A DNA stretch of 64,000 nucleotides from Gymnopilus junonius (Eukaryota > Basidiomycota > Agaricomycetes > Agaricales > Galerinaceae), in the NCBI GenBank assembly GCA_015501075.1, contig JADNYJ010000051.1, positions 124,001 to 188,000 on the forward strand. Direction: 5' to 3'. Each line of letters starts with the position of its first letter. Position 1 is the stretch's first letter. Positions 1 to 12,166 of the stretch are shown in pieces. The translations under genes were made by a program, and so were the position numbers. Below the pieces are notes generated by a model. The model was given only the letters and a program-made list of their open reading frames with translations, was not told where the DNA came from and ran no database searches.

Positions 1-1619
1 GAAGGAAGCGCCGCACAGGGAGTACTTTCCGCAGAACGACTGAGAGCGCTTTATGAAGACGGCCAAATCGATTTCCCAACCATCACGGAGGAAGAGATCA
101 AGAATCGTAGCAAGGCTGATGCTTTTGCCAAGACATTCGTTATCGGACAGACAACATGGTTCATAGCACAGTGCCTGGCACGAGGTGTCCAAGGGCTTAA
201 CTTGACTGAACTTGAGCTAGTCACAGTTGCTTTCGCCTTTCTTAACGCGTTCATGTACTTCTTGTGGTGGAATAAGCCTCTCGACGTCCAGTCGTCTGCA
301 CCTGTATTCCTTCTTGCTACCACCAAAGAAAGTCCAAGGGAGGTCAAACCAATAGCATTGAGTGAGTCTTGGTCCCATATTAAGCTGATGCAGACACTGA
401 TTACGATATCTAAATAGAAAAAATAGTCAGCCTTGACATTAATACACTTTTCTACTATGCGCTTTCCATTGCCGCTTCTATTTCTTACGCGATTTCAGGG
501 AGTTACAATCTTGTGAAGGACAAGGGCTACTTCCGGTTGACTTACGGCATTCTCATACTTGGTCCAGCAAGAATGGTCGTTCTAATGTTTACTCGACTTG
601 ATAAAATGATGGAAACCAACACGACAACAGCAATTGACGAAGGTCAGATGAGGGTGGCCACTTTCTATGCTTTGCACACTGTCGGCTTGGAGTTGCGCCA
701 GATCCTTTGCATCGCGTCCATTATTGCTGTAGCGTTCGGTGCTATTCACTGTGCGGGGTGGACTTTAGTATTCCCATGCCGCAGAGGCTTTGATATAGCA
801 GGTTTCGTCACCATTACTCCTCAATGTTCGCTGGGAGTACTCTCGGCATTTTGATTGAGAGGGTACGTTACCCTTGGATTGAAGACCTATTTGGCATGGC
901 AGGAACCTTCATTAGCTTCTTTGTCCTTTTGGCACTTCCACTATATGTAGTGGCACGGCTCTCTTTATTGATCGAGGCACTCACACTGCCGGCAAGGGTG
1001 GATATTGTGGTCTGCAGATTCCTTGCAGAATCAATTGTCATGACACATTGTATTACAAGTTGCAGAATGTATACCTTTCCGTCGGATCTGCCAGTTGCAG
1101 AACACAAATAAAATCTTAAGATAATTTAAAGTTCTGCCACGATTTTGTCTCGGATCTGCCGAATGCTGAACTTATTGTTTAGTACGGCTTCTGCTTATAT
1201 TCTGGTAAGATTCTGAAATTTAGTTGAATGAAATGTTCTGCATGATGCAAAATGTGAAAAATTACTAGATATGGAAATTTTTATAATTCATTCTGGTCAA
1301 ATTCTATTCATATGCTGCAGTTTGCAGATTTCTACCAGAAGCCGCCCTAAACAATAAGTTCAGCACTTGGCAGATTTGATACAAAATCATGGCAGAACTT
1401 TAAATTATCTTAAGATTTTATTTGTGTTCTGCAACTGGCAGATCCGACGGAAAGGTATACATTCTGCAACTTGTAATACAATGTGTCACGACAATTGATT
1501 CTGCAAGGAATCTGCAGACCACAATATCCACCCTTGCCGGCAGTGTCATCAGTTTGAGAGCACTTCCTCCTGGTGCTTTAGCGGCCGTGAAATGGACATC
1601 TTTTGTGCCGCATATCTAA
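1..1619 (+). pseudogene. Decayed mushroom-type multi-pass membrane protein, 5' end outside window
   Basis: The frame is open from base 1 and reads through L-W-W-N-K-P-L-D-V-Q, then hydrophobic exons, and ends at 1617-1619 with the tail W-T-S-F-V-P-H-I. I recognise this as a common, functionally unassigned Agaricomycete membrane protein family. An intron lies near 362-500. Three lesions are visible. The frame jumps by +1 around 771-775, after the conserved I-H-C-A-G-W segment. The new frame meets TAG at 796-798 where the family has Trp. A 562-bp DNA element (984-1545) splits the last exon. The part upstream of 1 is unseen, so the true start is unknown. A related broken copy lies at 35.3-36.3 kb. 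No function is assigned. Confidence 0.75.
984..1545. mobile_element. CACTA-type MITE with about 210-bp terminal inverted repeats
   Basis: Bases 984 to about 1195 are the near-perfect reverse complement of about 1334-1545. The ends read CACTGCCGGCAAG and CTTGCCGGCAGTG. Both sides are flanked by TCA (981-983 and 1546-1548), fitting the 3-bp target duplications and CACT(A/G) ends of the CACTA superfamily. The roughly 140-bp centre has no coding capacity, so this is a non-autonomous, foldback-like MITE. Removing the element and one TCA restores an uninterrupted frame through E-A-L-I-S-L-R-A-L-P-P-G-A, which matches the family tail and confirms the insertion boundaries. Confidence 0.85.
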
Positions 1620-3105
1620 AATCTGGACTGTATGGCCTCTGGTGCGTCTTTGGAGATCGATGAATACCATTTACTGATGATAACCCCCAGATATCGCCTG
1701 CATTACATTCACGTGGTGCTTGATATTTTGGCGTAGCTACATGCTCCATTTTACATATACAGTCATCCACCGGTTAATACCACACTTTTGACACGCATTT
1801 ATTTCAACCGATTCAACTCAGTTTCTTTTTGTAGCATATGTGCCAATATATTCTGCATATTGTATCACAATTTGAGGGCAGCTGGACAAGCTTTCATTGA
1901 AGGGCATGCTGGCCAAAAAGGTGCATTTTTCAGATTTAACCGAAAATGGGGATTCCCGGTAGTGGCACGCCCATGTTTGCTCACCAATATCCATCTAAAT
2001 GCTACCAAAATTTGGAAATACATACGAACCAACTTAATCAAATTTACTGTGAAATGTTTTTGGGAAAAGGTTGAAGTTCAGAATTTAAAAGTGACTTTTA
2101 ATATTCGGTGTGCCATTAGCCAGTGAATGACTGTATACAGTGGAAATTCTTGAATTTGCTTCTGCCCTGCCTTCAGCCCATTACATATGCCATCAGCTTT
2201 GTATTTCCCCCAGACACACTATGTATGGGCTGGAATGGGGAAAATATCGAATTTTTTTTGGCTAGATATGTCAATAGGGGGTGTTTAGTGCACTACGTCT
2301 CACGATGTCGTTAGCGCCGTAAATGGGGTAAATGATTCCCACACATTCACCTTTTAAGTACATTCAGGCGTCGAAGCTATCCTTGAACCACAGCAAATCC
2401 CAAGAGAAATGAAATGTTCTGAATGCACAGCAGATCAGTTGATAATAGGGCACAGCTCAAAATATCTTCAAGCATATGGCTCGTAAGCCATCCGAGTACT
2501 TCTTTTCCCTGCATCTGTCTATTACTCTGGACACCCTTCTTCATTCGCAGGACCGACATCAGCGATGCGATATAGAACTAAATTATGGTCAATGGTTCAG
2601 AGCAAGAAGAATTGAAACTTGACCTCTTTCTTCCCTTTACATCAAGGTCTCGCCATCGGATCCAGGTGAGGCATGGTTCAAGATTGGCGAAAATTTCGAG
2701 ACTAAGACTTGTGTAGTTCCAAGGAATTGTTGCTTTGTCATTTCAGGATTAATTTTGCTCCTGTTATCTGCGACACCCTTTCTTCTCTGTCCAACTGAAC
2801 ATAATGTCGCTACGTAACCTTGACTGCGCTAGTCCTTGTGATCTCCCATTCGTCTACTATATTCCCAGCTGGTCAATATTCGTGCTCCATATCAATAGAA
2901 AAGTGGGCAACATAGCCAAGCTTGTCAAATGAACAATGTGCTACATGTCAGTCAGCGTCTTTCCTTGAGAATATCACTTAGTCACCATCGAAGAAGCTGA
3001 CCAGCTGTCTACTAAAGTTCTGATGCTAAAATGGATCAGATAGCTTAAATAGCATATCGAAACATGATTTATGTTCGTCTTCCTCACCCTCGTTAACTGA
3101 TACAG
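1620..3105. other. Intergenic, no gene recognised
   Basis: AT-rich DNA between the membrane-protein pseudogene and the P450. Short open frames exist on both strands (for example 1788-2126 and 2377-2559) but show no family signature, splice-consistent extension or conserved motif. The segment just before 3106 presumably holds the P450 promoter; I see no convincing TATA box. Confidence 0.5.
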
Positions 3106-5328
3106 ATGGCTTTCAAGGCAACTTTGTTAGCGAATATTCTCGCTGCAATTGTATGTCTCATCCACAAATATGTGCATCTTTCTAGTCTGACGAATGTTCA
3201 CAACTAGGCGACGCACGCATGGATGAAGACCTATGATCCGGTCCCTCTAGGGGTCGTTGTGACCGCCTTACTGACCGTACCATTGATTTCAACATTCATT
3301 GCCAACTTCATCAATCCAAGTTCCTCTATGTTCAGTCTGGTTTTAGCGTACCCTTCATTCTATTTTGCCCTTACCGCTTCAATCTGCGCATACCGGCTCT
3401 CGCCATTCCACCCTCTGGCAAAATTCCCTGGTCCTATAATGTTGAAATTAACTAAGCTTCCGAGTACTTGGATCGCATTTAAAGGGAAGAACCATGTTTA
3501 CGTCAAGGATTTACATGATCGCTATGGACCAATTATAAGAACGGGTGAGAAACTTTCAACTTCCTTCGGGACGTTATAATAACTTCATCATTCTCTAGGC
3601 CCAAACGAGCTTTCTACTATAGATAAAGAGTTGATACCGCAGATCCTCGGAAACCAAGGGATGCCAAGGGGACCACGTAAGACTGCCTCTTAGCTTTTTA
3701 TTTATTTATGATATACTCCTTTTATTTACTGCTTTTTCCTTTAGAATGGGAAGCTCGCTCTTTTGGCTCTGGAGAGTCCAATGGTCTCGACTCACTCATC
3801 TCTAGTCGATACACTGCCGTTCACGCTGAATTGCGCGTACAGTGGAATAAGGCTTTTAGTGCGGAGGCGCTGAGGAACTATGAGGAACTCTTAATTCCAC
3901 GCCTTGTCGAATTTAATAACCATCTGAAGAAGGCATGCGGCAAAGGAACTGCCCAACTGAATATTGCGAACTGGATCTCCCGCTTCACGTGCTTTCCTAT
4001 TTTATTTCACGCATTAAGTCATGAGCCTGACCTTTTATTAGGTATGATTTTATGGGCGATTGGGTGTAAGAGCCATTCGTTATTTTCTTATACACAAATC
4101 TAAGCAGCCAAAAGGTTTTCAGAGAACTTCAAAACTATGGAGAACGGTGACAAAGAAGGACGGATAGAAATGATGGATAAGTCGATGCAGTAAGTTAGCT
4201 TTCAACGGCTCTCCTCCGAACTTAGATCTGAATAATGTGGAACTATAGCCTCATGAGCATTATTCAGCAGATTCCATGGATCGCACCGTCCGTTCGCTCG
4301 TTCCCGATACTTAATAAATGGATTGTCAAATTTGTCAGTTACAACATTCAAGATTCGACGATACGTTCGCAGAAGGAGATGAAGCGAAAGGACTTATTCT
4401 ATTACATGGTAAGTTGTAATTTGCGATGGTGCTATGGTATCATACTGATAATTTAACGTGAAGGGCGAAGCAGCCGGACGCTCTGGATCCGACTTTGATG
4501 TTATTGCTGAGAATTGTAACCTCGCATCAATTGCAGCATCGGATACCACAGCATCCATACTGAGCAACGCCGTTTACTCCCTGCTTTCGAATCCGGAGAA
4601 GTATAAAAAGTTGCAACAAGAGGTGGACAAAACTTTCACCGAACATGAAATAAATAGCTTCCACCTTTCGACTGGCGAGGAGGTTGATGGCAAGATGTAT
4701 GGTGAGATCCTAGGGAGCATGAAATACTTGAATGCTGTCTTGTAAGTTTGCCAGTGTGTCTGTCTCCAATGCTAACGACGAAATTTTTGTCCATCTCAGA
4801 AATGAGACTATGCGTCTATATCCGGTAATACCAACGGGCTTGCATAGAGCCCCAGAACCAGGTTCCTCTTCGAAAACTCTTCGAATAGGCAACGATATCA
4901 TGTACGTCTAATGCTATAGCATAACTAAATCGTGTTTGGTAATTGAAATTCACTTTAACTGTAGCTTGCTTCCCGAAGGGAATTCTGTCAACGTGTCATT
5001 GTATGCATTGCATCGCGACTCTCGCAATTTCTCTCCGCATCCAGATGCATTCATCCCAGAGCGATGGCTCTCTTCGTCGGAAAAATCGGAATACGTGACA
5101 TCGAAGGACATGTTTATTCCATTCTCGATGGGCCCTGCAAATTGTGCAGGGCGTACACTCGCCCTGGTCGAACTACGGTATACCTTATCATTCCTGGTAA
5201 GGAACTTCAACATGGAGTTTGACACACCAAACTACGATCCCGCTCGTTGGGTACAAGACCTAAGAGATCAGTATGTTCTTCAGAAAGGCGGTCTGCACCT
5301 CAGAATGTCTTTGAGAGGAGAGCAATGA
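3106..5328 (+). CDS. Cytochrome P450 monooxygenase
   Basis: A haem-thiolate monooxygenase, expected at the ER membrane with a P450 reductase partner. The start is M-A-F-K-A-T-L-L (3106), followed by an intron at 3151-3207 and a strongly hydrophobic N-terminus acting as membrane anchor. Proline-rich hinge: H-P-L-A-K-F-P-G-P. I-helix oxygen-binding motif: A-A-S-D-T-T (near 4535). ExxR motif: E-T-M-R (about 4802). PERF-like motif: P-E-R-W (about 5058). Haem loop: F-S-M-G-P-A-N-C-A-G-R (about 5120-5153), with the axial Cys. About eight short GT-AG introns were placed; the stop is at 5326-5328. All catalytic motifs are intact, so it is probably functional. Substrate and CYP family cannot be told from sequence alone. 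No other biosynthetic genes sit beside it. Confidence 0.92.
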
Positions 5329-5949
5329 ATCTGATGGTGTTTCGAAAGGAGTTTGCCAATCCCGGCAGAGGTCTTGAACAGGAATGATGTGCAGATCCGA
5401 AGGAGTGTATTTTTTTAAGATTCGAACTTGATGAAATTAGCCACCATTGTATTGTATCCTTGAATGTACCAAGCATTATCCCTTGACCGAAGAATGCCCT
5501 GACAACTTAGTGGAGCTTCCGATGGGGTGCTAAAAATACCTTCAAAACGAACTCAGATACTGGAAGCCTCGTCTCAGGCAGTTTTCTCATTGAAGCTAGG
5601 CGGCTCTTTGCCATTGATCATTCTTATTTCTCATTCTTGAAAAAATGTTTGTATTTTACCCATATTAATTTCGAATATTATGTGCCTGTATATCATTATG
5701 CCTGGCGGTGACGGTATATTACACACTTTCCTCTACCTCTTCGTGTGATTTTATTCAACCTCAAAATATACGCCATGGGTCCAAAATAGCGACAGGTTCT
5801 GTTCCCCATCCCAAACAGCGGGAATCGGCTTGAAGGACTGTAAATACCGTTTAAAAAGCGGCTCATTTCTCCGAACCCATGGAGAAGCAGGAATGACACG
5901 CTGGTCTTTAGAGCCAAAGCTTATATCCGGGTCCTCGAGGCGCGTGTCT

Positions 5950-6782
5950 TAAGCTACCCTCGTGGTGATCTGTCTCGTAGATTCCTTGTGGCATGACAGC
6001 AGCTGGACGCTGAGACCCACGAGTGAGCTTGCTCAATATTTTACCATAGAACGGCGACTCCCTGTCGAAGATCAACCAAATATCCTTGAGGGAAATGTCA
6101 GAGTTAACCGACGAAGAGAATTTGTTTTTGACTTACATCACTTGGAGACCATGGGCAGAGCTCTTTCGGAACCTCGAGTGGTGCGAGATAAGGGAACCAA
6201 GTGTAAAATATATATAATGGAGCCATCTGACTGGTTGAGGTTTGACATCAAGCTCAGGCTCGACTGTCCCTCTGTCGACTACCCATTCCTTGCGCCAAAT
6301 GAGCAGGGCCGGAATATACTTCATTTCAGGTGGTACGGTTCGTTCTACTAGAGCAGAAGGCTAAGGTGGTGTGCGTGCGATCCAATTCACACCATATTGT
6401 CGTGTGTTGCTATCTTCCGCTCTAAAGTCCGTTATGCATTCCGTCAAAGGCAGCCCAGGCCATAAATTTATGGCAGCATGAGCAGCCACTCCAGAATCCA
6501 TATCTTGAAATCCTCTAGAATGGAAGGGTATTGCGACAGTAACACGTCGACATAGGCTTCTCTGTTGAATTCCCTGAGGTTATCGAGCATGCGAGATTCG
6601 AGGAATTCAAAGTACGATCCTGGGGAAAGGATGTAGACAGATAGATCGAGAAGGCGACGGCGGGAAGGATGGAAATTTGCTTTGGAGACTAAATGACGCC
6701 AGACTTTACAGACGCCACACGATTTGATGAGGCTTTTCAGAGTCATGAAGGAGAAAACATGAGGGGCAATGTGCTCGGACAT
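5950..6782 (-). pseudogene. F-box protein of a mushroom-expanded family, probably decayed
   Basis: Read leftward from 6782. The N-terminus is F-box-like (A-P-H-V-F-S-F-M-T-L-K-S-L, then V-C-K-V-W-R-H-L), followed by a family-typical stretch (F-N-R-E-A-Y-V-D-V-L-L-S-Q-Y-P-S, then F-K-I-W-I-L-E-W-P) and W-P-G-L-P-L-T-E. An in-frame TAG follows W-I-A-R-T-P-P near 6361. Beyond it the same frame stays open through P-A-L-L-I-W-R, then shifts before P-K-E-L-C-P-W-S-P-S and I-W-L-I-F-D-R-E. The TAG could in principle be the end of an intron, but with the later frame change I favour a decaying gene. F-box proteins bring substrates to SCF ubiquitin ligases; the target is unknown. Confidence 0.6.
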
Positions 6783-7129
6783 TTGGGGCTAATTTGGGAC
6801 AGGAATCTTTCCGTTTATAATAACGTGAAGGCGATAACAATGTTAAGTGGACATTGGCCAGCTTTGTGGAATGAAGCAAGTTCTGGTCCCGATGTCTCAA
6901 TTTGGTCTAGAAATTTGGACCCCGACTTTCCCCCTATGGGTCGGTCATTCCTTTATTGGGATATACAATCCAGTCTTTGGAGCCATTGGAGAGGTGATAA
7001 AATTTATATCGCTCCAAGTGCATACAAACAAACGATTTCGTTATCATGCAAACATAAAAGAACAATGGTGATAAATGATATGTGAATAGAAATTTGAAAA
7101 TATGATTGATGAACTAAAATGTGATATAA
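6783..7129. other. Intergenic
   Basis: AT-rich DNA upstream of the F-box-like gene. Overlapping short frames on the plus strand (6693-7085, 6847-7071) show no recognisable motif and look like chance openings. Confidence 0.45.
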
Positions 7130-7930
7130 TCAGAAAGGGCGTCGCAGCGAAGGGGATCGGACAAAGAGTAGAGTAGAAAAAAGAGCAGAAAAAAAGGATA
7201 TCTGGAATAATGTGCTAAGTAATGAAAAAGGCAAGGTCAAGCTGCAGGATAGTGTCAGTATACGTATCAAGTCATGTTAACAAGAGACTCACCATCCCAT
7301 ACAACATGGGGAAATTCTAGATATTGTTGAGATAGCGGAGGGCCTCGTTTTAATTATGTTCACTTGAAGTGGTGACCAAAAGAGAGGGGCGCTGAAGGCC
7401 GAGGATGATGTTCGTTCGAACGTAGGCTGCGTAAATAAATGAGCATCGAATCAATTGGTAAAGATCCTTGAAAAAATAAAGCACCTTATCCTCCGCACAA
7501 GACTGTACTGACGAAACCGAGAGAGGCGAGATGCATGAAACCTGAAGGAGGATCAGGGTATGAACTTGGAATCGCCAAGCATTGAACTCACGTCATACTT
7601 GACCTCTTGATGGTTAATTGGAAATCTATTCAATCAAACGTTCAGAATCATTGTAAGAAAATATGAATAAATCAGAACAATGAGCGGGATAAAGTCTTGC
7701 ATCCTCTCGAGGTTGTCGACCAGTCTTCTCCTCCATGCTGCAGACCAAAACACCGTCAACAAAACAATCAGCCAGACAAGCCCAAAGCAACTCACTCGAC
7801 TCCCCACAACGCTCGCCGAACCCGGAGGAACCTCCAACTATGCGCCCCACCCGCCCGCGTTCACAGTGTAGTAACCGACGATGGCATGGATAACTACCTC
7901 TACTAACGGGGGGCGTCACGTCCGGACCTG
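7130..7930 (-). CDS. Hypothetical spliced membrane protein
   Basis: A chain of frames on the minus strand can be joined by plausible GT-AG introns. The best exon (about 7634-7837) encodes two hydrophobic helices (C-F-G-L-V-W-L-I-V-L-L-T-V-F-W and I-P-L-I-V-L-I-Y-S-Y-F-L) around a basic loop. Later exons read P-T-F-E-R-T-S-S-S-A-F and, after a donor near 7288, another hydrophobic segment ending at 7130. I do not recognise the family, and exon borders and start are guesses. Its 3' neighbour is the F-box-like gene and its 5' neighbour is the NAA15 terminus. It could instead be several unrelated chance frames. Confidence 0.35.
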
Positions 7931-8788
7931 TTGTGTGGGCTGTACCAACTGCAACTGCCACATCGAAAGAAATTACCCCTTAACCCAGCCAACACCAGTG
8001 ACCGAGGTTTTTGAGTTGGACATTACGTGATGCGCATAGTTGGTCGGACTCCCTTCACCGAGCCTGCTTTGTGCGAGGTGGGTTAGTGACGTGGGATTGA
8101 AGAACTTAGCTTGGGCGGGGTCGCCATTGTATGAGAGATGCTTTGATTAGCGAACGACTAAAGGCGAGGCCAGATAGTTGGTGATGAAGAGAAAAGGCAG
8201 TTTTTCCAAGAGATGATGGTGGAAGAAAGCCAAGAGGCGATGGGGTCAACCTCTCATTGTACACCCCTTCTTATACCTCCACGTCCCGTTGTCCCTGTTT
8301 GTGTTCTGGTCAGGTGGCGGCGAGCATTCAACAATCGAGGTATTTTCTAAATCAGGCAAGTTATCTTCCCAAACAGGCAGGAATCGGTGGCTGACCGGAA
8401 GGGGATCACCTTTGCCGAGAGATCCATGGATCCATGTGAATTTGGCTGATTGGCTAACTAGAGGCTGAGGTTGTTGATCAACGCCTTTGCGCCTAAATTG
8501 CTCCGGCTTATCGAATTTATTGTAGAGTGTGCTGATTTTTTTTTGCTTCCTTTGCGAAGAGAATCAAGAAATAGAATGTAAAAGAAGAAACCGAAACCAT
8601 GGGTCACCATGAACTAAACTTGATATTCTAGGTTCTTTCAGTATACAACCAAGTCGAATGCAAAGATATATATATGTCTAACCAATTGACCGACACAATG
8701 TAAGTACTAGCACCCATTTCAACCCATCTACTCCTGCTCCTCCTACGTATGCCTGTGACACCTACAACGCCTACAGCACATCAACGCA
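7931..8788. other. Intergenic between putative membrane gene and NAA15 3' end
   Basis: No open frame with family character is seen. It probably holds the NAA15 3' UTR/terminator (close to 8789) and the 5' region of the leftward putative membrane-protein gene. Confidence 0.45.
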
Positions 8789-11700
8789 TCACGCTTGACC
8801 CTGACCCTGAATTGAAACATCAACAGCATCCCCAACCTCACTCGCCAACACCTGTTCCTTCAACTTGGCCAGCTCCGCAGGCACCTTGAACGCCGTCGAA
8901 AGCTCGAATTTCGCCTGACACTTCCCACGGAACTCGTCTACGCGCGAGGAGGAAAGCGAGGTGAGGAAATCAAGTGCGGAGAGCGCAGTCTGCAAATAAG
9001 CACACAACCAACGACCACCAAAAAAAAATCAGTCATGCGTTTATCCAAGACCAAGAGAAAGAGAAAGAGAAGAGACGTAATGGACTTGGACTCACAGGCA
9101 CATCCACATCCACACCCTCCCCGAAAATCCCAAACACCGTCTCTTCCACATTCTCCAGCGGCACGGAATCTAACATCCGCATGACCCTCGCAGCAGCCAA
9201 CACCTTCTTCGCATCGCCCCCCCACCGCTGGAGATACTGCGAATTAAACGTCTCCAGCGATACGCCGTCCTCCCTCAACTCCTCCGGGAGGAGCTTACTC
9301 AGCGACTCGGCGAACACGTCCCCGATGGGGGCTGGGGGCGCATGTGGGAAGGATGCCAAGCGCAGTTTGAGGTCGACTAGGCGGATGTGGAAGGAAGGGT
9401 GGGTTGGGTCCAGGGAGGCGGCGCGGTTGAGCGCTCCGAGGGCTTGGAGAAGTTTTTCTGGTAGGATCAGGGAAGGCAAGGGAGTGTTAGTCGAAGATCG
9501 TAATAGGTGACCTTTGGCACTTACTGCGTCGAATAGCGACATCATATACGACCACCCACGCTTCCACATCCACATGCTTCGCCCCCTCGCCTTCTAGCGT
9601 CGTCAGCGGGTGGAGGAGCTTGGCGGCTTGTTCCAGTCCATCTGGGGCGGCGAGCAGCTTGAGCCCGTCTGGGTCTTCGTCTTTTGGAGGGGCAGGTTCG
9701 AGGTCGGCGCGGTCGTGTACGTTGGGTTGGGCTGGTTATGTAGGTAGTATATGGTGTGGATGATGGGAAATGACGATATGTAGAACGATCAAAAATGAGG
9801 AAGGAAGGTAGGGATAAATCCAACAGACCCTTTTTATCCTCTTGGGCTTTCGAAGCAGCAGCTGCCTTCTTTGCTTTTTTCTTCGCCTTCTTCTCTGCAT
9901 CCGTGAGTTGACCTGGATACCACAACGTGAGCGCAATGGACGAATAACAGAACAGGAGGACGAGGACGAGGAGGAAGGCGTACTTGTGGATGATAATGCA
10001 GTTACTAGCGAGGGATTGTCGGAAACTGATACGAATATCTATTAGAGTGAGATGAGAAGGACAGCATATGCAAAGAGGAAGAGAGAAGGGGAAAGAAGAC
10101 CGACCTTGGAAGCTTCAACGGCAGCTTTTATATACTCCGGCTGCGAACGCAGTTGGATTTCCCAGGATAACAACCTAAAAGTTAAAATCAAAAGTCAAAT
10201 TAAACCCCCCAAAACTCAAAAACTCAAAAGCCTACTTGAGATAAATTCCCACCGTAAACTTCCTCAAATTATATCCATGGAAATCAAACTGATCGTCCTC
10301 GATCTCTTCAAACACTTTCTTGACCGCCATGTAACGCTTGAGCGCCATATTGGGTTTACCAAGCCGGGCGTAGGCGGCGGCTTCTTCGAGCAGGAAGAGG
10401 AGGGACTGCATGTCTTCAAGGTCCGAAGCGGGGGAGGGGGCGTCTTTCTGTTGGAGGAGATTTAGGAGTCGTCAGTCAACATCCTCGAAAAAGGCAAGAC
10501 ACAGACCTTGGTGAACATCCCAAACATCTTATTCGCCTCCTCCACCATCCCCGCGCGTAAGAGGTACTTGCCGCATTTGGTGTTCAAGAACCGGTCTTGG
10601 CCGTCCAACAGCCTCGCCTCGTTCACCGCACGCGCCGCGCCGAGGTAGTCCCCGACCCTCTTGAGCGTGCGGCCCCGGCAGAGATGCAGCTCGGGGAGGG
10701 TGGGCGTGTGTTGGATAGCAGTGGTGAGCAGGGAGAGGGATTTGGACGGGAGGGAGAGGAAAGAGTAGTGTTGCGCGAGAAGTATAATGTCCACAGGTAG
10801 GTGGTGGGTTCCGATTCGGGATTTGAAGTCGACGGGGAGGAGGAGGAGGAGGCGTAGGTGTCTTTGAGCGACTCGACGAGGTCTTGGATGATCTGTCGCT
10901 TTTCGTCGTCGACGTAGAGGGATTTGAGGTCGGCGAAGAGGGACGGCACGCCTTTGGTGAGGTTTTGGACGATGTAGGGTTTGATGAGGGCTTTGAACTC
11001 GTCCCCGGAGGAGAGGGTGAGCTGTAGACGACGCGGGGCGGTCGCGCGGGGGAGGAGGGTCACGAACTCGGCGAGCTTGGAGAGGGCTTCCGGGGAGGAG
11101 GAAGGGGAGGTGGTGGAGATGCCGAGGTGGGAGAGGTAGCCGAGGTAGGAAGCGTGGTTGTCTGGGTTGTGCTCTATCAGTGCGCGCCAGGCTTCGTCTG
11201 CTTCGGGGGCATTTTGTGTGGAGAGGATGCGGGCTGGGAGATAGAAAGGTGAGATGGGGTTGGAGAGAGGGGGAGAGAGACGTACCCCGGATTTCGAGGA
11301 TGGCGGTGCGGTCGACGATGGCGCGGGATTTGGCGCTGGTGTCGAGGATGGAGAGGGCCTCTGAGAGTTCGCCGAGCTCCTCGAGGACGGAGATGTAGTA
11401 CAGCAGGGTCTCGGAGTGCTCGTAGTCGTAGTCGGGGACGTTCTGTGGATGGTTTATTTTAGGATGAGCGGAGGGGGGTTGGACGTACTTTTAGCGAGTA
11501 CTGGTAGTGCTCGAGCACCATTTTGGCCTCCTTGGGGTTACCGTTGAGATGGTGGGCGACGGCAAGGGCGATCCAGTTCTGGCGCTGGTTGGGGCGGAGC
11601 TTGAGGATGGTATGGCGGGTGTCGACGAGATTGTCGAAGAGGCGGAGATGGGTCTGGAGCTGGGCAGAGTCGCGGAGGAGGTTCATGTTTTCCTAGGAGG

Positions 11701-12122
11701 GATGAGCAGGGGAGGGAAGAGGGACGGGGGGACGGACCTTGTCGAAGCGCAGGGCCTGGGTGTACGACTTGAGCGCCTCCTCGTAGTTTTTGTCGGCCTT
11801 TTGGATGAGGCCAAAGACATGCCAGCAGATGTGGGATGTCAGATCCAGCCGGACGCCCTTTTTGACAAGCTCGATGCCCTCTTCGCGCCGGGACATGTGG
11901 GTGAGCACGAGGCCCTTCATGCAGAGAGTTTCTGGAGAGAGGTGAGAGACGGAAGGGGACGGATGAGGGACGCGCACCTCCGTGGTCGGGGAATTTCTTG
12001 AGGATCTGGTCGGCAGTCTTGAGCCCCTTTTTGATCTGGCGTGTCTCATAGAGGGCCAGCAGCTCCTTGAAGAGGGAGGCCTCTTTGGACGGCAGCGCGC
12101 GCTTGGAGGGGGCCTTGGACAT
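8789..12122 (-). CDS. NAA15: NatA N-terminal acetyltransferase auxiliary subunit (NAA15/NAT1)
   Basis: The ribosome-anchoring, TPR-rich subunit of NatA, which positions catalytic NAA10 (Ala/Ser/Thr/Gly/Cys N-termini). Start M-S-K-A-P-S-K at 12122. TPR repeats follow: L-F-K-E-L-L-A-L-Y-E, G-E-T-L-C-M-K-G-L-V-L, S-H-I-C-W-H-V-F-G-L, L-R-P-N-Q-R-Q-N-W-I-A-L-A, all closely matching eukaryotic NAA15. A basic linker (K-K-A-K-K-A-A-A-A-S-K-A-Q) sits near 9850-9900 as in the family. The C-terminus ends at 8789 (V-S-I-Q-G-Q-G-Q-A). At least nine short introns interrupt it. It diverges from PDS5 with only 44 bp between start codons. The first half is unusually GC-rich. The fungal NatA role is inferred from homology. 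Confidence 0.92.
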
Positions 12123-12166
12123 GAGGACAAGAGAGGGTGTCACAGTCACGCACGCGTCCCTCGCCC
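12123..12166. promoter_or_regulatory. 44-bp spacer between divergent NAA15 and PDS5 start codons
   Basis: The NAA15 ATG (complement 12120-12122) and PDS5 ATG (12167-12169) leave only 44 bp. Any bidirectional promoter must use this spacer and probably sequence inside one or both first exons. No TATA box is visible; the surroundings are GC-rich. Both starts are supported by conserved N-termini, but in-frame upstream ATGs exist on both sides (12174-12176 on minus, 12137 on plus). Confidence 0.6.

Noticed and set aside
3106..5328. P450 as part of a secondary-metabolite cluster
   Set aside because: No terpene cyclase, PKS, NRPS or transporter lies nearby. The NmrA-like genes are more than 30 kb away among housekeeping genes.
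8938..9575. Plus-strand and alternative-frame ORFs over NAA15
   Set aside because: They overlap conserved NAA15 exons and have low-complexity or Arg/Pro-rich composition.
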